64,000 bases of DNA from WLMZ01 sp038227995 (GTDB taxonomy: Bacteria; Actinomycetota; Acidimicrobiia; Acidimicrobiales; Ilumatobacteraceae): assembly GCA_038227995.1 (NCBI GenBank), contig JBBRPP010000008.1, positions 1 through 64,000 of the forward strand. The letters run 5' to 3'. The notes under the pieces are model-generated. The model had not been told where the DNA came from. It was given only the letters and a program-made list of their open reading frames with translations, and ran no database searches. Below, in pieces: positions 24,684 to 34,521 of the stretch (the stretch's first letter is position 1; each line of letters begins with the position of its first letter). A program made the translations under genes and the position numbers.

Positions 24684-25458
24684 GTTCGATGAACGAGTTC
24701 ATGCCTTCCATCATCTCCTCCGACGGCACCTGCGCGAACAGGCTCATGTCGGCCTGAGGCAGGTTGCTGTTGATGGCCCGCTTGAGAACAGCACGGGCGC
24801 CGGGGCCGGTCGATCGGATCTGATCGAGCGCCCACCCGACCTTCGTGTCGAGATCGTCGTGGGCGACCACACAACCGACGAGGCCGATGGCTTCTGCCTC
24901 AGCTGCTGTCAGTTCGGCCGCGGTGAAGATCAAGTAACGCGCCTTGGCCACACCGACTGCCGACGCAAGTCGCGAGGCGAGCATCGGGTCGGGAAGCCCG
25001 CGCAACAGCTCGGGCAGACGGAAGCGGGCGCGGTCGGACGCGATCGTCACGTCGCAGTGCAGACACAGGTCGACCCCGCCCGCATGGCAGACACCGTTGA
25101 CGCGCGCGACCCAGATCTTGCGACAGCGTTCGATGTGGCGGAACGGGAAGTGATCCAGCCCGTCCCATTCCTCGTCCAACCCGGTCGCGCCGGTGGTACG
25201 CCGGCCGAGATCGCCACCCGCACCGAACCACTCGTCGGTGCCGGTGATGCACACCGCGTCGATGCCCGTCTGACGGTCAGCCCAGATCGCGGCGCGCTTG
25301 ATACCCCGATACATGTCCTGGGTGAACGCGTTGCGCCGATCGGGTCGGTTGATCGTGAGATGCAGCACGCGATCGTCGACTCGCGCCTCGACGTGCGGAC
25401 TGCCGAGGTCGGGCGTGGCAAGTGCCGACGCGTCGACGTCCGGGGCCATGTCGCTCAT
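24661..25458 (-). CDS. Enoyl-CoA hydratase/isomerase family protein
   Basis: A 265-residue crotonase-fold protein. LTINRPDRRNAFTQDMYRG is the N-terminal CoA-binding signature, WFGAGGDLGRR supplies the first oxyanion-hole backbone, and NGVCHAGGVDLCLHCD the second. RFRLPELLRGLPDP holds the position where catalytic Glu residues occur. ATG at 25458 overlaps the amidohydrolase stop (ATGA). Its last codons are duplicated 1.3 kb away as a 28-bp repeat. It probably hydrates an enoyl-CoA in the pathway of the neighbouring CoA-transferase. Confidence 0.9.
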   Translation of the reverse strand: MSDMAPDVDASALATPDLGSPHVEARVDDRVLHLTINRPDRRNAFTQDMYRGIKRAAIWADRQTGIDAVCITGTDEWFGAGGDLGRRTTGATGLDEEWDGLDHFPFRHIERCRKIWVARVNGVCHAGGVDLCLHCDVTIASDRARFRLPELLRGLPDPMLASRLASAVGVAKARYLIFTAAELTAAEAEAIGLVGCVVAHDDLDTKVGWALDQIRSTGPGARAVLKRAINSNLPQADMSLFAQVPSEEMMEGMNSFIERRQPKWS

Positions 25459-26648
25459 CGCACGCCGTAGATCGCGGCTGCGTTGCCGTGCAACACCTTC
25501 GCCGCCATGTCCTCCGGGAGACGCCCGAGCAGGCCCTGGGCGTAGTCGCGCGGGCGCTGGGCCGGCGAGCGCGGGCCAGGGTGCTGGCACGTCGGATGGG
25601 GGTAGTCGGTCTCGAACAGGATGTTGTCGGGATACTTCTCGATCGCATGCAGCGCGGATTCCTGCTCGAACCAGAAGCAGCCGTAGATCTGGCGGCGGAA
25701 GTACTCGCTGGGCAACAGGTCGTAGTCGGGATGCTCGTCGCGGATGCCACCGTTGCGCCACTGCCAATCGAACGTCTCGAGCGCAGCGGGGATCCAGCCC
25801 ACACCGGACTCGACCGACACGAACTTCAGGTCGGGGAACCGATGGCACACGCCACCGAAGATCAGGTCGCCGATGCTGCGCATGTTGTCCATGAAGATGA
25901 ACGACGACACCTTGGCGAAGTTCGTCATCCAACCCATGCCCGCGGTGTCGACGAACTGCGTGCCCATCGACCCGCCACCCACGTGGAAGCTCACCGACAC
26001 ACCGGCTTCTTGCGCCGCTGCCCAGATCGGATCCCAGTGCTTGTCGGCCAGATGAGGCTCACCGTAGTCCTGCGGCTGGTTGCAGAAGTTGACGGCGCGG
26101 TGTCCGTTGCCGATGCAGCGGTGCATCTCCGCGATCGCGAGCTCGATGTCCCAGAACGGCAGCGCCGTGACCGCGAGCAGGCGCTGCGGATCAGCGCTGC
26201 ACCAGTCCGTGAGGAAGTCGTTGTACGCACCCACACACGCCGCGACGAGCTCGCGGTCGCCGAGGCGCAGGAAGTAGCCGTTGCCGAAGCCACCGACGTT
26301 CGGGTACAGCACCTGGGCGTTGATGCCCTGCTCGTCGAGGAACTTCAAGCGCGCGGTCGAGTCGTACATCGACGGGTGGATGTCATCGAACGTCGCCGGC
26401 ACAGAGACCGGCATGACGCCGTCCCAACCAGCCATCGAGTAGTAGCCGGGCGCACCGATGCGTTCGCCGGCGACCATCCACACGTCCTTGCCGTCGATGC
26501 GCTCGATGTGCGGAACCTGATCGTGCATCGAAGCCGGCATCCGGGCCGTCCACACGTCGGGCGGTTCGGTGAGATGCGTGTCGACGTCGATGACGGCGTG
26601 ACGATCGAACAGATCGCCCGTCGTCGCTGAGGTCATGGTTGCGGTCAT
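25455..26648 (-). CDS. Amidohydrolase (amidohydrolase_2 family)
   Basis: A 397-residue metal-dependent TIM-barrel hydrolase or decarboxylase of the ACMSD/gamma-resorcylate-decarboxylase type. Metal-site segments are VIDVDTHLTEP near the N-terminus, VSFHVGGGSMG in the middle and ILFETDYPHPTC near the C-terminus. ATG at 26648 has a strong AGGAGG 5 nt upstream. It lies between the CoA-transferase and the enoyl-CoA hydratase genes with a 9-bp gap and a 4-bp overlap, so one transcript is likely. The substrate is probably a carboxylated or CoA-linked ring product (inference). Confidence 0.9.
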   Translation of the reverse strand: MTATMTSATTGDLFDRHAVIDVDTHLTEPPDVWTARMPASMHDQVPHIERIDGKDVWMVAGERIGAPGYYSMAGWDGVMPVSVPATFDDIHPSMYDSTARLKFLDEQGINAQVLYPNVGGFGNGYFLRLGDRELVAACVGAYNDFLTDWCSADPQRLLAVTALPFWDIELAIAEMHRCIGNGHRAVNFCNQPQDYGEPHLADKHWDPIWAAAQEAGVSVSFHVGGGSMGTQFVDTAGMGWMTNFAKVSSFIFMDNMRSIGDLIFGGVCHRFPDLKFVSVESGVGWIPAALETFDWQWRNGGIRDEHPDYDLLPSEYFRRQIYGCFWFEQESALHAIEKYPDNILFETDYPHPTCQHPGPRSPAQRPRDYAQGLLGRLPEDMAAKVLHGNAAAIYGVR

Positions 26649-26657
26649 GGCATCCTC

Positions 26658-29009
26658 CTAGTAGCCGGCAGGTGTGACGCCGATGACGCCGGCCTGCGCG
26701 AGTGATTCGATGTCGGCCTCGGTGCAGCCGAGTTGGGCGAGCACTTCGGTGTTGTGCTCGCCGAGCGTCGGTGCCGGAGTGTTGATCCATCGGTCGATGC
26801 TGGCGAAGCGGTAGGGCGGGACGACGGTCGCGACCGGCCCGGCGACGGGGTGATCGACCATCTCGAGATAGCCGCGAGCAACGAATTGCGGATGCTCGCG
26901 AGTGCGCCGCGGATCGACGGGATGACTGGCCGGAACGCCCGCCGCGATCAACGCCGCGACGGCATCGTCGACATCGTGATCGGCGGCCCATCCCGCGAGG
27001 TGGCGATCGAGCGCGTCGTGATGCTCACGTCGCCCATCGGGCGACGTCAACACAGGATCTGCGGCCCACGCGGGTCGTCCCAGCACGCGGCACAGCGCAT
27101 CCCATTGGGCGTCGTCGGTGACCGAGAGTGCCAGCCATTGTTCGATGCCGCGGCACGCGTACACACCCTGCGGCGCGGCGTGCAGACTGCGGTTGCCGTT
27201 GCGGCTGAGGAGGTTGCCGTATGCAGTCCACTCGACGACGGGTTCGGCGGCGATCGCCAGCGCGGCCTCGACCATCGGCGCCTCGACAAGGCAGCCGACC
27301 CCGGTGCGATCGCGCCGAGCGACCGCGACCATCGTCGCGAACGCGGCGTGCATGCCGGCGTTCGGATCACACGGCCCGCGCTGGATGCGCGGCTGATCGT
27401 CGACGAATCCGGTCAGCCAGGCCAAGCCGGTGACCTGTTCCATCGTCTGCGCGAACCCGGGCCGGTCACGCCACGGACCATCGAGCCCGAACGCCGGCAT
27501 CCGGACCATCACTGCTCGCGGGTTCGCCGCGTGGATGACGTCCCACCCGAGATCGAACCCCTCGAACACGCGCGGTGTGAAGTTCTCGACCACGATGTCA
27601 GCGTCGGCGACCAACTTCAGCAACAGGTCGCGTCCAGCGGCCGCCGCGAGGTCCAGCGTGAGGCCGCGCTTGTTCGTGTTGCACGCGAGGAAGAACGCGC
27701 TGAGCTCCCACCAGCGCTGGCGGGTGAAGAACGCGCCGCCGGCCATGCGGATGCCATCGGGATGGGTGATCGATTCGACGTGGATCACGTCGGCACCGAA
27801 CATCGCGAAGACGCTGGCCATCGATGGCCCCGCCCACCACCCCGTCAAGTCGACCACCTTCAACCCGGCGAACGGCATCGGTGTGGACGCGGTCGCCGCA
27901 ACCGTTGCGACCGGCGAGCGCGACTCGATCGCAGCGTCGTGCTGGCCGATGCTCGGCGCCGGACGAGGAGTCGGGTGTGCCTCATCGTCGATGGTCCACG
28001 GCCGACGAGGCATCCGGAAGGTGCCGGTCGGATCGTCGACGAACACCCCACGAGCGACGGCCTGCTCGAACTCGAGCACGGTCTGCGCGTTCGTCACCGG
28101 AGCGACCGGGATGCGCAACAGTGCAGCCAACTCGACGATCTCTTCCGTGGTGTGCTTCGTCGTCCACTCGTGCACGATCGCGTTCCACTCGTCCCACCTC
28201 TGCATCCGCGCGGTGAGGATCATCCAGTCGTCGAGCACCTCGGGACGCTCGATCATCACGAGGAAATCGGAGAACTGCTGACGGGTGTTGGTGTTGAATC
28301 CGACATAGCCATCGAGGGTGGGCTCGACGGATGGCGACTCGAAGTTGCGTGGCGGCGGAGCCTTCGTGAGATCGATGCCGCCCCCCACGCTGTCGAAGAG
28401 GTCGGCGAACAGTGTGCAGGTCATGTTGGCGACCTCGCACCATGACAGATCGATCAGCTCACCATGACCACGTCGCAGCGCGGCCAGTCCGGCAACCGCG
28501 GCGTACGCGCCCGTGACCCACTCGGTCACCTGACCCCCGGCCTGCAGCGGTGGACGTTCGACCCGACCGCGAATGGCCAGCGCGCCGCCCTCGGCCTGCA
28601 CCGTCAACTCGCTGGACGGGCGACCCGCGTATGGCCCGTCGAGACCGAATGCGGAGATCGAGATGACGACCAAGCCCGGTCGGTCGCGCTGCAACGCGCG
28701 GACGTCGATCCCGAACAGTGTCTGCTCGTCGACGATCACCAGATCGGCACCGTCGAGCAACGTACCGAGTTGATCGGCGGATGTGATCGCCACGGAACGT
28801 TGGCCATGGCGGAGGTACCGAAAGAGCACGCCGTCTTCGTCGTCCGACTTCGATCCGACACACGACCACGACCGCAGCACATGCCCCGTCGGCGCCTCGG
28901 CGACGATCACGTCGGCGCCGCCGTCGGTGAACATCTTCGACGCGTACGCTCCTGCGAGACCCGATGAACAATCGACGATGCGATAGGGCGCGAGATCAGC
29001 CGTCGTCAT
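26658..29009 (-). CDS. Fused two-domain CaiB/BaiF CoA-transferase
   Basis: A 783-residue protein with two class III CoA-transferase units in tandem. The first covers about 1-370 (YRIVDCSSGLAGAYASKM...FGLDGPYAGRPS), the second about 395-783 (LKVVDLTGWWAGPSMASVF...HVESITHPDG...FGLDGPWRDRPG). Normal family members are about 400 residues and form interlocked dimers, so the fusion may encode a whole dimer. The conserved catalytic Asp region is visible in the second half (PCDPNAGMHAAFA) and is less clear in the first (LTVQAEGGALAIRG). ATG at 29009 starts the conserved domain. It heads the operon with the amidohydrolase and enoyl-CoA hydratase genes. Confidence 0.88.
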   Translation of the reverse strand: MTTADLAPYRIVDCSSGLAGAYASKMFTDGGADVIVAEAPTGHVLRSWSCVGSKSDDEDGVLFRYLRHGQRSVAITSADQLGTLLDGADLVIVDEQTLFGIDVRALQRDRPGLVVISISAFGLDGPYAGRPSSELTVQAEGGALAIRGRVERPPLQAGGQVTEWVTGAYAAVAGLAALRRGHGELIDLSWCEVANMTCTLFADLFDSVGGGIDLTKAPPPRNFESPSVEPTLDGYVGFNTNTRQQFSDFLVMIERPEVLDDWMILTARMQRWDEWNAIVHEWTTKHTTEEIVELAALLRIPVAPVTNAQTVLEFEQAVARGVFVDDPTGTFRMPRRPWTIDDEAHPTPRPAPSIGQHDAAIESRSPVATVAATASTPMPFAGLKVVDLTGWWAGPSMASVFAMFGADVIHVESITHPDGIRMAGGAFFTRQRWWELSAFFLACNTNKRGLTLDLAAAAGRDLLLKLVADADIVVENFTPRVFEGFDLGWDVIHAANPRAVMVRMPAFGLDGPWRDRPGFAQTMEQVTGLAWLTGFVDDQPRIQRGPCDPNAGMHAAFATMVAVARRDRTGVGCLVEAPMVEAALAIAAEPVVEWTAYGNLLSRNGNRSLHAAPQGVYACRGIEQWLALSVTDDAQWDALCRVLGRPAWAADPVLTSPDGRREHHDALDRHLAGWAADHDVDDAVAALIAAGVPASHPVDPRRTREHPQFVARGYLEMVDHPVAGPVATVVPPYRFASIDRWINTPAPTLGEHNTEVLAQLGCTEADIESLAQAGVIGVTPAGY

Positions 29010-29125
29010 CGCACGTCCACATTCGGCACAGCCCCCATAATCGATGACATTACTTCTGGCTCGATCGCAATCGATCAGCCGAGCAACGCCTGGCGGCCCC
29101 GGACAACCGCCTCGGTCCACTCGTC

Positions 29126-29137
29126 TAGGGTCGGTCC
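29126..29137 (+). promoter_or_regulatory. Leaderless promoter of the repeat-protein gene
   Basis: TAGGGT (29126-29131) ends 6 nt before the ATG at 29138, matching a TAnnnT -10 box for a leaderless mRNA. It lies in the 128-bp gap shared with the divergent CoA-transferase gene. Confidence 0.55.
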
Positions 29138-32100
29138 ATGTCAGCACCTTCTCGATCGCCGTTCGCGCGCGCCCGCACAGCGGTGATCGCCTCGCTCGTC
29201 GCCAGCCTCGTCGTGTCGGTCTCGCAGCAGAACCCGACATCGGCCATCGGCGCATCGGGGTCCCAGATCGACATTCCCGGCCCGACCGGTAGCGCGCTGT
29301 TCGGCTACGACGATCTCGTTCTGTCGAACGGCAACTTCGTGGTCACCGACCCGAGCTTCTCGATTCCAGGTCACGCCGGGGTGGGTGCCGTTTACCTCTA
29401 CAGCGGAGCGACGAATCAGCTCATCAGCACGCTACGCGGGTCGACCACCGATGACTTCGTCGGCCACGAGGGCGTCCAAGAGGTCGGCTCGGGCAACTTC
29501 GTCGTCCTCTCGGGAAACTGGCACAACGGGGCCGCGGCCACAGTCGGAGCAGTGACGTGGGTCAACGGAACGACCGGACTCAGCGACGTCGTGAGCCCGA
29601 CCAACAGCATCGTCGGCTTGACGGCCGGCGACCTCACGTCACCCGGCATCGAACGATTGACCAACGGCAACTACGTGGTGTCGACCGGCTCGTGGAACCG
29701 GTCGGGCGTTGTCGGTGCCGGCGCCGCACGATGGGCCAACGGCAATGCCGGCGGCACCACCGGACCGATCGACATCACGAACAGCATGATCGGCACGGCC
29801 ACTGGCGATGGCGTCGGTCGAGAGGTCCACGCACTCACCAACGGCAACTACGTCGTGCTGTCTCCGAACTGGAACTCGTCCCGCGGCGCGGCGACGTGGG
29901 GCGACGGGACGACCGGCTCATTCGGGGCCGTCGGGGCCGCGAACAGCCTCATCGGCGGTTCGACCGGGGATCTCACCGGATACGACGTCGCAACGCTGTC
30001 GAACGGCAACTACGTGATCGTGTCGATCGCATGGCGCAACACCGCTCTGGCGCGGCCAGGCGCAGCGACGTGGCGACCGGGAGGGTCGGCGTCGCCCGCT
30101 GTCGTCTCCACTGCGAACAGCCTGTACGGCGGTCACGACAACGACCAGTTCGGGAGCCGCCTGAAGGCGCTGACGAACGGTAACTACGCGGTGGGTTCGC
30201 CGGCATGGGACGACGGCGGCGCGGCCGACACCGGCGCCATCGCACTCGGCAACGGCACCTCGGGCACGACTGGGCTGGTGTCCGAGTTCAACAGCCTCGT
30301 CGGTGCAGGCGCCGGCGACATGGCCGGTGGCAACGGGATCACGCCACTGACCAACGGCAACTACGTCGTCAGTTCGCCGTCGTGGTACAACGCCGGAACG
30401 GGCGCGACGGCAGCCGGCGCAGCGACGTGGCAGTCGGGGACGGGGTTCACCCCGACCAGGATCGATCCGACGAACAGCCTCGTGGGTTCGCACACGCTCG
30501 ACAAGGCGGCCGACGAGACCGTGGCATTGACGAACGGCAACTACGTGGTGTCGTCGCCCTACTGGGACAACGGAACCGTCTTCGTCGATGCAGGCGCGGC
30601 GACGTGGGGCAACGGCAACAGCGGAACGGTCGGCACCATCGCACAGGGCAACAGCCTCATCGGCAACTACGTCAGCGACTTCACCGGCAGTGACATCGTG
30701 CCGCTGACGAACGGCAACTACGTGGTGGCGTCGAGAAACGCCGGACCGAGCTCACAGGTGCGCATGGCCGGCGCGGTCACCTGGCGTCCCGGCACGAGTC
30801 CGTCGCCCGCGATCTTGTCGTTGACGAACAGCCAGTTCGGTTCGACGGCCAACGACTCCTTCGGGATCAATGCGAGCGCACTCCCCGATGGCAACTACGT
30901 ATCGTGGTCGGGAGACTGGGACAACGGCGCAATCGCCGATGTCGGCATCGTCGCGTGGGGCAACGGATCGGGTGGTTCGGTCGGCAAGGTGACTCCCACG
31001 AATGCACTCGTCGGAGGCAAGGCCAACGACGGCCTGTACCTGTCGGTCACGGTGATGCCGGACTCGTTGGTGATGGTGACGATCCCAACGCTGGACACGC
31101 CGGCCGGCGCCGGGCGCGGCGTGGCCGGGCTGCGGTCCGGTGCCGAGTTGATCGGGACGCTCAACACCACGCGTGCCGTTGTCGGATCGAAGGCGACCTC
31201 AGGCATTTCGGTCCGCACCGGGTACACGACGAATCGCTCGGTGCTGGTTCCGCAACGTTCATCGAACATCGTGTCGCTGCTCTCCGCGCCCGAGTTCGTG
31301 TCACTCTCCCCAGCGCGTCTGGCAGATACGCGCGTCGGGTTCTCCACCGTCGACGGAGCGAACGCGGGTGGAGGTCAGCTCGCGGCTGGTGCCGTGCTCG
31401 ACCTTCCCGTGGTGGGCCGGGGTGGCGTCGTCGCGGATGCAGCCGCCGTGTCGTTGAACGTGACAGCCGCGACGAACCCACACCTGCAGGGCTTCGTCAC
31501 CGTCTACCCCTGCGGATCGCCGCGACCACTGGCGTCCAATCTCAACTTCAACGCCGGTGGCACGACGCCGAACGCCGTCATCACCAAGGTCGGAGCCGGC
31601 GGCCACGTCTGCCTGTTCGCGTCGGCGCACACCGACCTGATCGTCGACGTGAACGGATACTTCGCCGGCCTGTCCGCCTACCGATCGATCAACCCGGCAC
31701 GCGTGCTGGAGACCCGTCCCGGCGAGGTCACCGCTGACGGCCTGCAGCAGGGCGGCGGGCTCGTCGCATCGGGCAGCGTCACCGAGCTGCAGATCGCGGG
31801 GCGAGTCGGCCTGCCGGCATCGTTGGCCTCCGTGGTCCTGAACGTGACGGTCACCGACGCGGCGAGCGCCGGATACGCCACGGTCTATCCATGCGGCAGC
31901 GCGCGGCCAACGGCTTCGAGCCTGAACTATTCACAGAACGCGACGGTCGCCAACCTGGTGGTGTCCAAGGTCGGCCTCGGCGGGAAGGTCTGCATCTACA
32001 GCCAGACCGCAACTGATCTGATCGCCGATGTCGATGGATACTTCCCGACGATCTCGGGATATGTGTCGCTCACACCGGCACGATTGCTCGAGACGCGAAG

Positions 32101-32434
32101 CGGACTGACCACCGTCGACGGTCAATCGAACGGCGGTGGCCTGCGTTCGGGCGGACAGGTGACGACACTCGTCGTTGGCGGGCGGGGTGGGGTGCCATCC
32201 GGTGCCGCGACCGTGATCCTCAACGTGACCGTCACCGAACCGGGCGGGCCCGGCTACGTCACGGTGTATCCGTGTGGCATCGACCCGCCGTTGGCCTCGA
32301 ACCTCAACTACGTCGCCGGCGACACGGTGCCGAACGCGGTCATCGTCAAGCTCGGCACGGGAGGGAACGTGTGCCTCGTCTCGTCACAGCCGACACAGCT
32401 CGTGGTCGACGTCGACGGGTTCTTCCCGAGCTGA
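29138..32434 (+). CDS. Large secreted protein with NGNYVV repeats and three C-terminal modules
   Basis: A 1098-residue protein with a Sec signal peptide (about 1-37). Residues 60-700 hold about ten imperfect repeats of roughly 60 residues built on LTNGNYVVSSPxWDNG...GAATWGNG...NSLxG. The pattern resembles a repeat of unknown function in large secreted actinobacterial and adhesin-like proteins, and may form a beta-propeller or solenoid. Three modules of about 125 residues follow at 719-846, 847-973 and 974-1098, each running from PAR(L/V)xxTR to VDVxGYF/VDVDGFF with two Cys in most (YPCG and VCL/VCI). Such modules are frequent C-terminal tails in Acidimicrobiia-like exported proteins; cell-surface attachment is inference. 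Confidence 0.9.
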   Translation: MSAPSRSPFARARTAVIASLVASLVVSVSQQNPTSAIGASGSQIDIPGPTGSALFGYDDLVLSNGNFVVTDPSFSIPGHAGVGAVYLYSGATNQLISTLRGSTTDDFVGHEGVQEVGSGNFVVLSGNWHNGAAATVGAVTWVNGTTGLSDVVSPTNSIVGLTAGDLTSPGIERLTNGNYVVSTGSWNRSGVVGAGAARWANGNAGGTTGPIDITNSMIGTATGDGVGREVHALTNGNYVVLSPNWNSSRGAATWGDGTTGSFGAVGAANSLIGGSTGDLTGYDVATLSNGNYVIVSIAWRNTALARPGAATWRPGGSASPAVVSTANSLYGGHDNDQFGSRLKALTNGNYAVGSPAWDDGGAADTGAIALGNGTSGTTGLVSEFNSLVGAGAGDMAGGNGITPLTNGNYVVSSPSWYNAGTGATAAGAATWQSGTGFTPTRIDPTNSLVGSHTLDKAADETVALTNGNYVVSSPYWDNGTVFVDAGAATWGNGNSGTVGTIAQGNSLIGNYVSDFTGSDIVPLTNGNYVVASRNAGPSSQVRMAGAVTWRPGTSPSPAILSLTNSQFGSTANDSFGINASALPDGNYVSWSGDWDNGAIADVGIVAWGNGSGGSVGKVTPTNALVGGKANDGLYLSVTVMPDSLVMVTIPTLDTPAGAGRGVAGLRSGAELIGTLNTTRAVVGSKATSGISVRTGYTTNRSVLVPQRSSNIVSLLSAPEFVSLSPARLADTRVGFSTVDGANAGGGQLAAGAVLDLPVVGRGGVVADAAAVSLNVTAATNPHLQGFVTVYPCGSPRPLASNLNFNAGGTTPNAVITKVGAGGHVCLFASAHTDLIVDVNGYFAGLSAYRSINPARVLETRPGEVTADGLQQGGGLVASGSVTELQIAGRVGLPASLASVVLNVTVTDAASAGYATVYPCGSARPTASSLNYSQNATVANLVVSKVGLGGKVCIYSQTATDLIADVDGYFPTISGYVSLTPARLLETRSGLTTVDGQSNGGGLRSGGQVTTLVVGGRGGVPSGAATVILNVTVTEPGGPGYVTVYPCGIDPPLASNLNYVAGDTVPNAVIVKLGTGGNVCLVSSQPTQLVVDVDGFFPS

Positions 32435-32457
32435 CGGTCGACGCGCATCCCAACGGC

Positions 32458-32514
32458 GAATTTCTCCTACGCACGTAGTGTTAATCACCGACAGCCCCAC
32501 GTAGAATCGTCTAC
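32458..32514 (+). promoter_or_regulatory. suf operator and promoter A (sufC2-sufS-sufU)
   Basis: Two dyads lie before the GTG at 32515. CTACGCACGTAG (32467-32478) is followed by TGTTAAT. The perfect dyad CACGTAGA-ATCG-TCTACGTG runs from 32498 to 32517, covering both the -10 TAGAAT (32502-32507) and the start codon. The -10 ends 7 nt before GTG, so the mRNA is probably leaderless. Related dyads precede sufD and sufB. Confidence 0.65.
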
Positions 32515-33264
32515 GTGAGCGAGCTGTTTCGCATCGACGATCTCCATGCCAAGCCGGCCGAGGCCGACACCCAGATCCTGCGGGGGGTGTCGCTGGCCGT
32601 GGCCGAGGGCGAGGTCCACGCGATCATGGGCCCCAATGGCAGCGGCAAGAGCACGTTGGCCAGCACGCTGCTCGCATCGCCCGAGTACGAAGTCACCCAC
32701 GGCACCATCATGTTCCGCGGCGACGACGTGACCGCGTGGCCCACCGATGTGCGCGCCAAGGCCGGCATGTTCCTGGGCTTCCAGTACCCGCAGGAGATTC
32801 CGGGCGTCTCGGTCATCCAGTTCCTCCGTCAGGCATTGAGCGCCCGCAAGGGCATCGACCTGTCGGTACTCGAACTGCGACTCGCGACGATGGACTGGAT
32901 GAAGCGGCTCGGCATGGACTCCGGATTCGTCGACCGCTACCTCAACGAGGGCTTCAGCGGCGGCGAGAAGAAGCGCAACGAGATCATGCAGATGGCGATC
33001 CTCGAACCCGAGCTGGCGATCCTCGACGAGACCGACTCCGGGCTCGACATCGACGCGCTGCGCATCGTCGCCAAAGGCATCCGCGAGGTCAAGGCCGATC
33101 GGCCGACGCTCGGCATCCTGCTGATCACGCACTACCAGCGACTGCTCAACGAACTGCAGCCCGACCGGGTGCACATCCTGATCGACGGGCGCATCGTCGC
33201 CTCAGGCGGGATGGAACTCGCGGAGAAGCTCGAAGCCGACGGCTACGAGTCGTTCCGGGGCTGA
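32515..33264 (+). CDS. sufC: SufC-type Fe-S assembly ATPase (second copy)
   Basis: A 249-residue ABC ATPase of the SufC family. It has Walker A GPNGSGKS (39-46), the Q-loop stretch GFQYPQEIPGVSV, signature FSGGEKKRNEI, Walker B ELAILDETDSGLDIDAL and switch His ITHYQRLL. SufC energises SufBD scaffold remodelling during Fe-S cluster assembly. The start is GTG at 32515, supported by a leaderless -10. It is followed within 2 bp by sufS and then sufU. A second, distinct SufC lies in the sufBD region of this window, so the two copies are separately controlled. Confidence 0.93.
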   Translation: MSELFRIDDLHAKPAEADTQILRGVSLAVAEGEVHAIMGPNGSGKSTLASTLLASPEYEVTHGTIMFRGDDVTAWPTDVRAKAGMFLGFQYPQEIPGVSVIQFLRQALSARKGIDLSVLELRLATMDWMKRLGMDSGFVDRYLNEGFSGGEKKRNEIMQMAILEPELAILDETDSGLDIDALRIVAKGIREVKADRPTLGILLITHYQRLLNELQPDRVHILIDGRIVASGGMELAEKLEADGYESFRG

Positions 33265-33266
33265 CG

Positions 33267-34499
33267 ATGAGCTTCGACGTGCTGCAGGTTCGCAAGGACT
33301 TCCCGATCTTCGACCGCCTGATCGACGACGCACCGATCGTGTATCTCGACTCGGCCAACACGTCGCAGAAGCCGCGTCAGGTCATCGATGCGATGACGAG
33401 CTTCATGGAGAACTCATACGCGCCGATCAACCGCAGCGCGTACCGACTCGCTTCCGAGGCCACCGATCTGTTCGAGGGCGCTCGCCGCAAGGTCGCGAAG
33501 TTCATCAACGCACCGTCGGTCGACGAGATCATCTTCACCAAGAACGCCACCGAGGCACTCAATCTCGTTGCCTACAGCTGGGGTCGGGCCAACCTGCGTG
33601 AGGGCGACATCGTCGTGCTCACCCACATGGAACACCACGCCAACATCGTCCCGTGGCACATGCTCGTCGCCGAGCGCGGGATCCAGCTGCGCTGGGTGCC
33701 TCTCACCGACGACGGTCAACTCGACCTCGCTGATCTGCCCGCGTTGCTCGATGGCGCGAAGGCCTTCGGTTTCACCGCGATGAGCAACGTGCTGGGCACG
33801 ATCACACCCGTCAAGGTGCTGTGCGATGCGGCGCACGCGGCAGGCGCCGTCGCCATCGTCGACGGTTGTCAGTATGTGCCGCACAACGTCACCGACGTGC
33901 AGGCGTGGGGTGCCGACTTCGTTGCGTTCAGCAGTCACAAGATGTGCGGGCCGAGTGGCGTCGGGGTCCTGTGGGGTCGGGCCGCGTTGCTCGATGCGAT
34001 GCCACCGTTCATCGGCGGCGGCAACATGATCGCCGATGTCCGTCTCGACGGTTTCACCACCGCTCCCCTGCCGGCCAAGTTCGAAGCCGGCACACCGCCG
34101 ATCATCGAAGTGATCGGCATGGGTGCCGCGGTCGACTACCTCAGCGGCCTCGGCATGTCGAACATCCGCCAGCACGAAATGACATTGGGGTCATACGCGA
34201 TCGACACGCTCACCGAGCGCTACGGCGACGACATCACGATCCACGGCCCACGCAACATCGAAGTCCGCGGTGCGACGCTGAGCTTCGCTTTCCGCGGCAT
34301 CCACCCGCACGACGTCAGCCAAGTCCTGGATCAGCACAACGTCTGCATCCGCGCCGGTCACCACTGCGCCAAGCCGCTGATGCGCCTGCTCAGCGCAGCC
34401 GCAACGGCTCGGGCCAGCTTCTACATCTACAACGACGAATCCGATGCCGATGCCCTGGCCGACGCGCTCGAGGGCGCCGGCGATATCTTCGGGCTCTGA
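33267..34499 (+). CDS. sufS: Cysteine desulfurase SufS
   Basis: A 410-residue group II cysteine desulfurase. The PLP lysine is in FVAFSSHKMCGPSG, and the persulfide Cys in RAGHHCAKPLMRL. It starts MSFDVLQVRKDFPIF at ATG 33267, 2 bp after the sufC stop. It extracts sulfur from cysteine and passes it to SufU, encoded next. Length is typical. Confidence 0.95.
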   Translation: MSFDVLQVRKDFPIFDRLIDDAPIVYLDSANTSQKPRQVIDAMTSFMENSYAPINRSAYRLASEATDLFEGARRKVAKFINAPSVDEIIFTKNATEALNLVAYSWGRANLREGDIVVLTHMEHHANIVPWHMLVAERGIQLRWVPLTDDGQLDLADLPALLDGAKAFGFTAMSNVLGTITPVKVLCDAAHAAGAVAIVDGCQYVPHNVTDVQAWGADFVAFSSHKMCGPSGVGVLWGRAALLDAMPPFIGGGNMIADVRLDGFTTAPLPAKFEAGTPPIIEVIGMGAAVDYLSGLGMSNIRQHEMTLGSYAIDTLTERYGDDITIHGPRNIEVRGATLSFAFRGIHPHDVSQVLDQHNVCIRAGHHCAKPLMRLLSAAATARASFYIYNDESDADALADALEGAGDIFGL

Positions 34500-34521
34500 A
34501 CGGCTGCACGAAAGGTCCATC

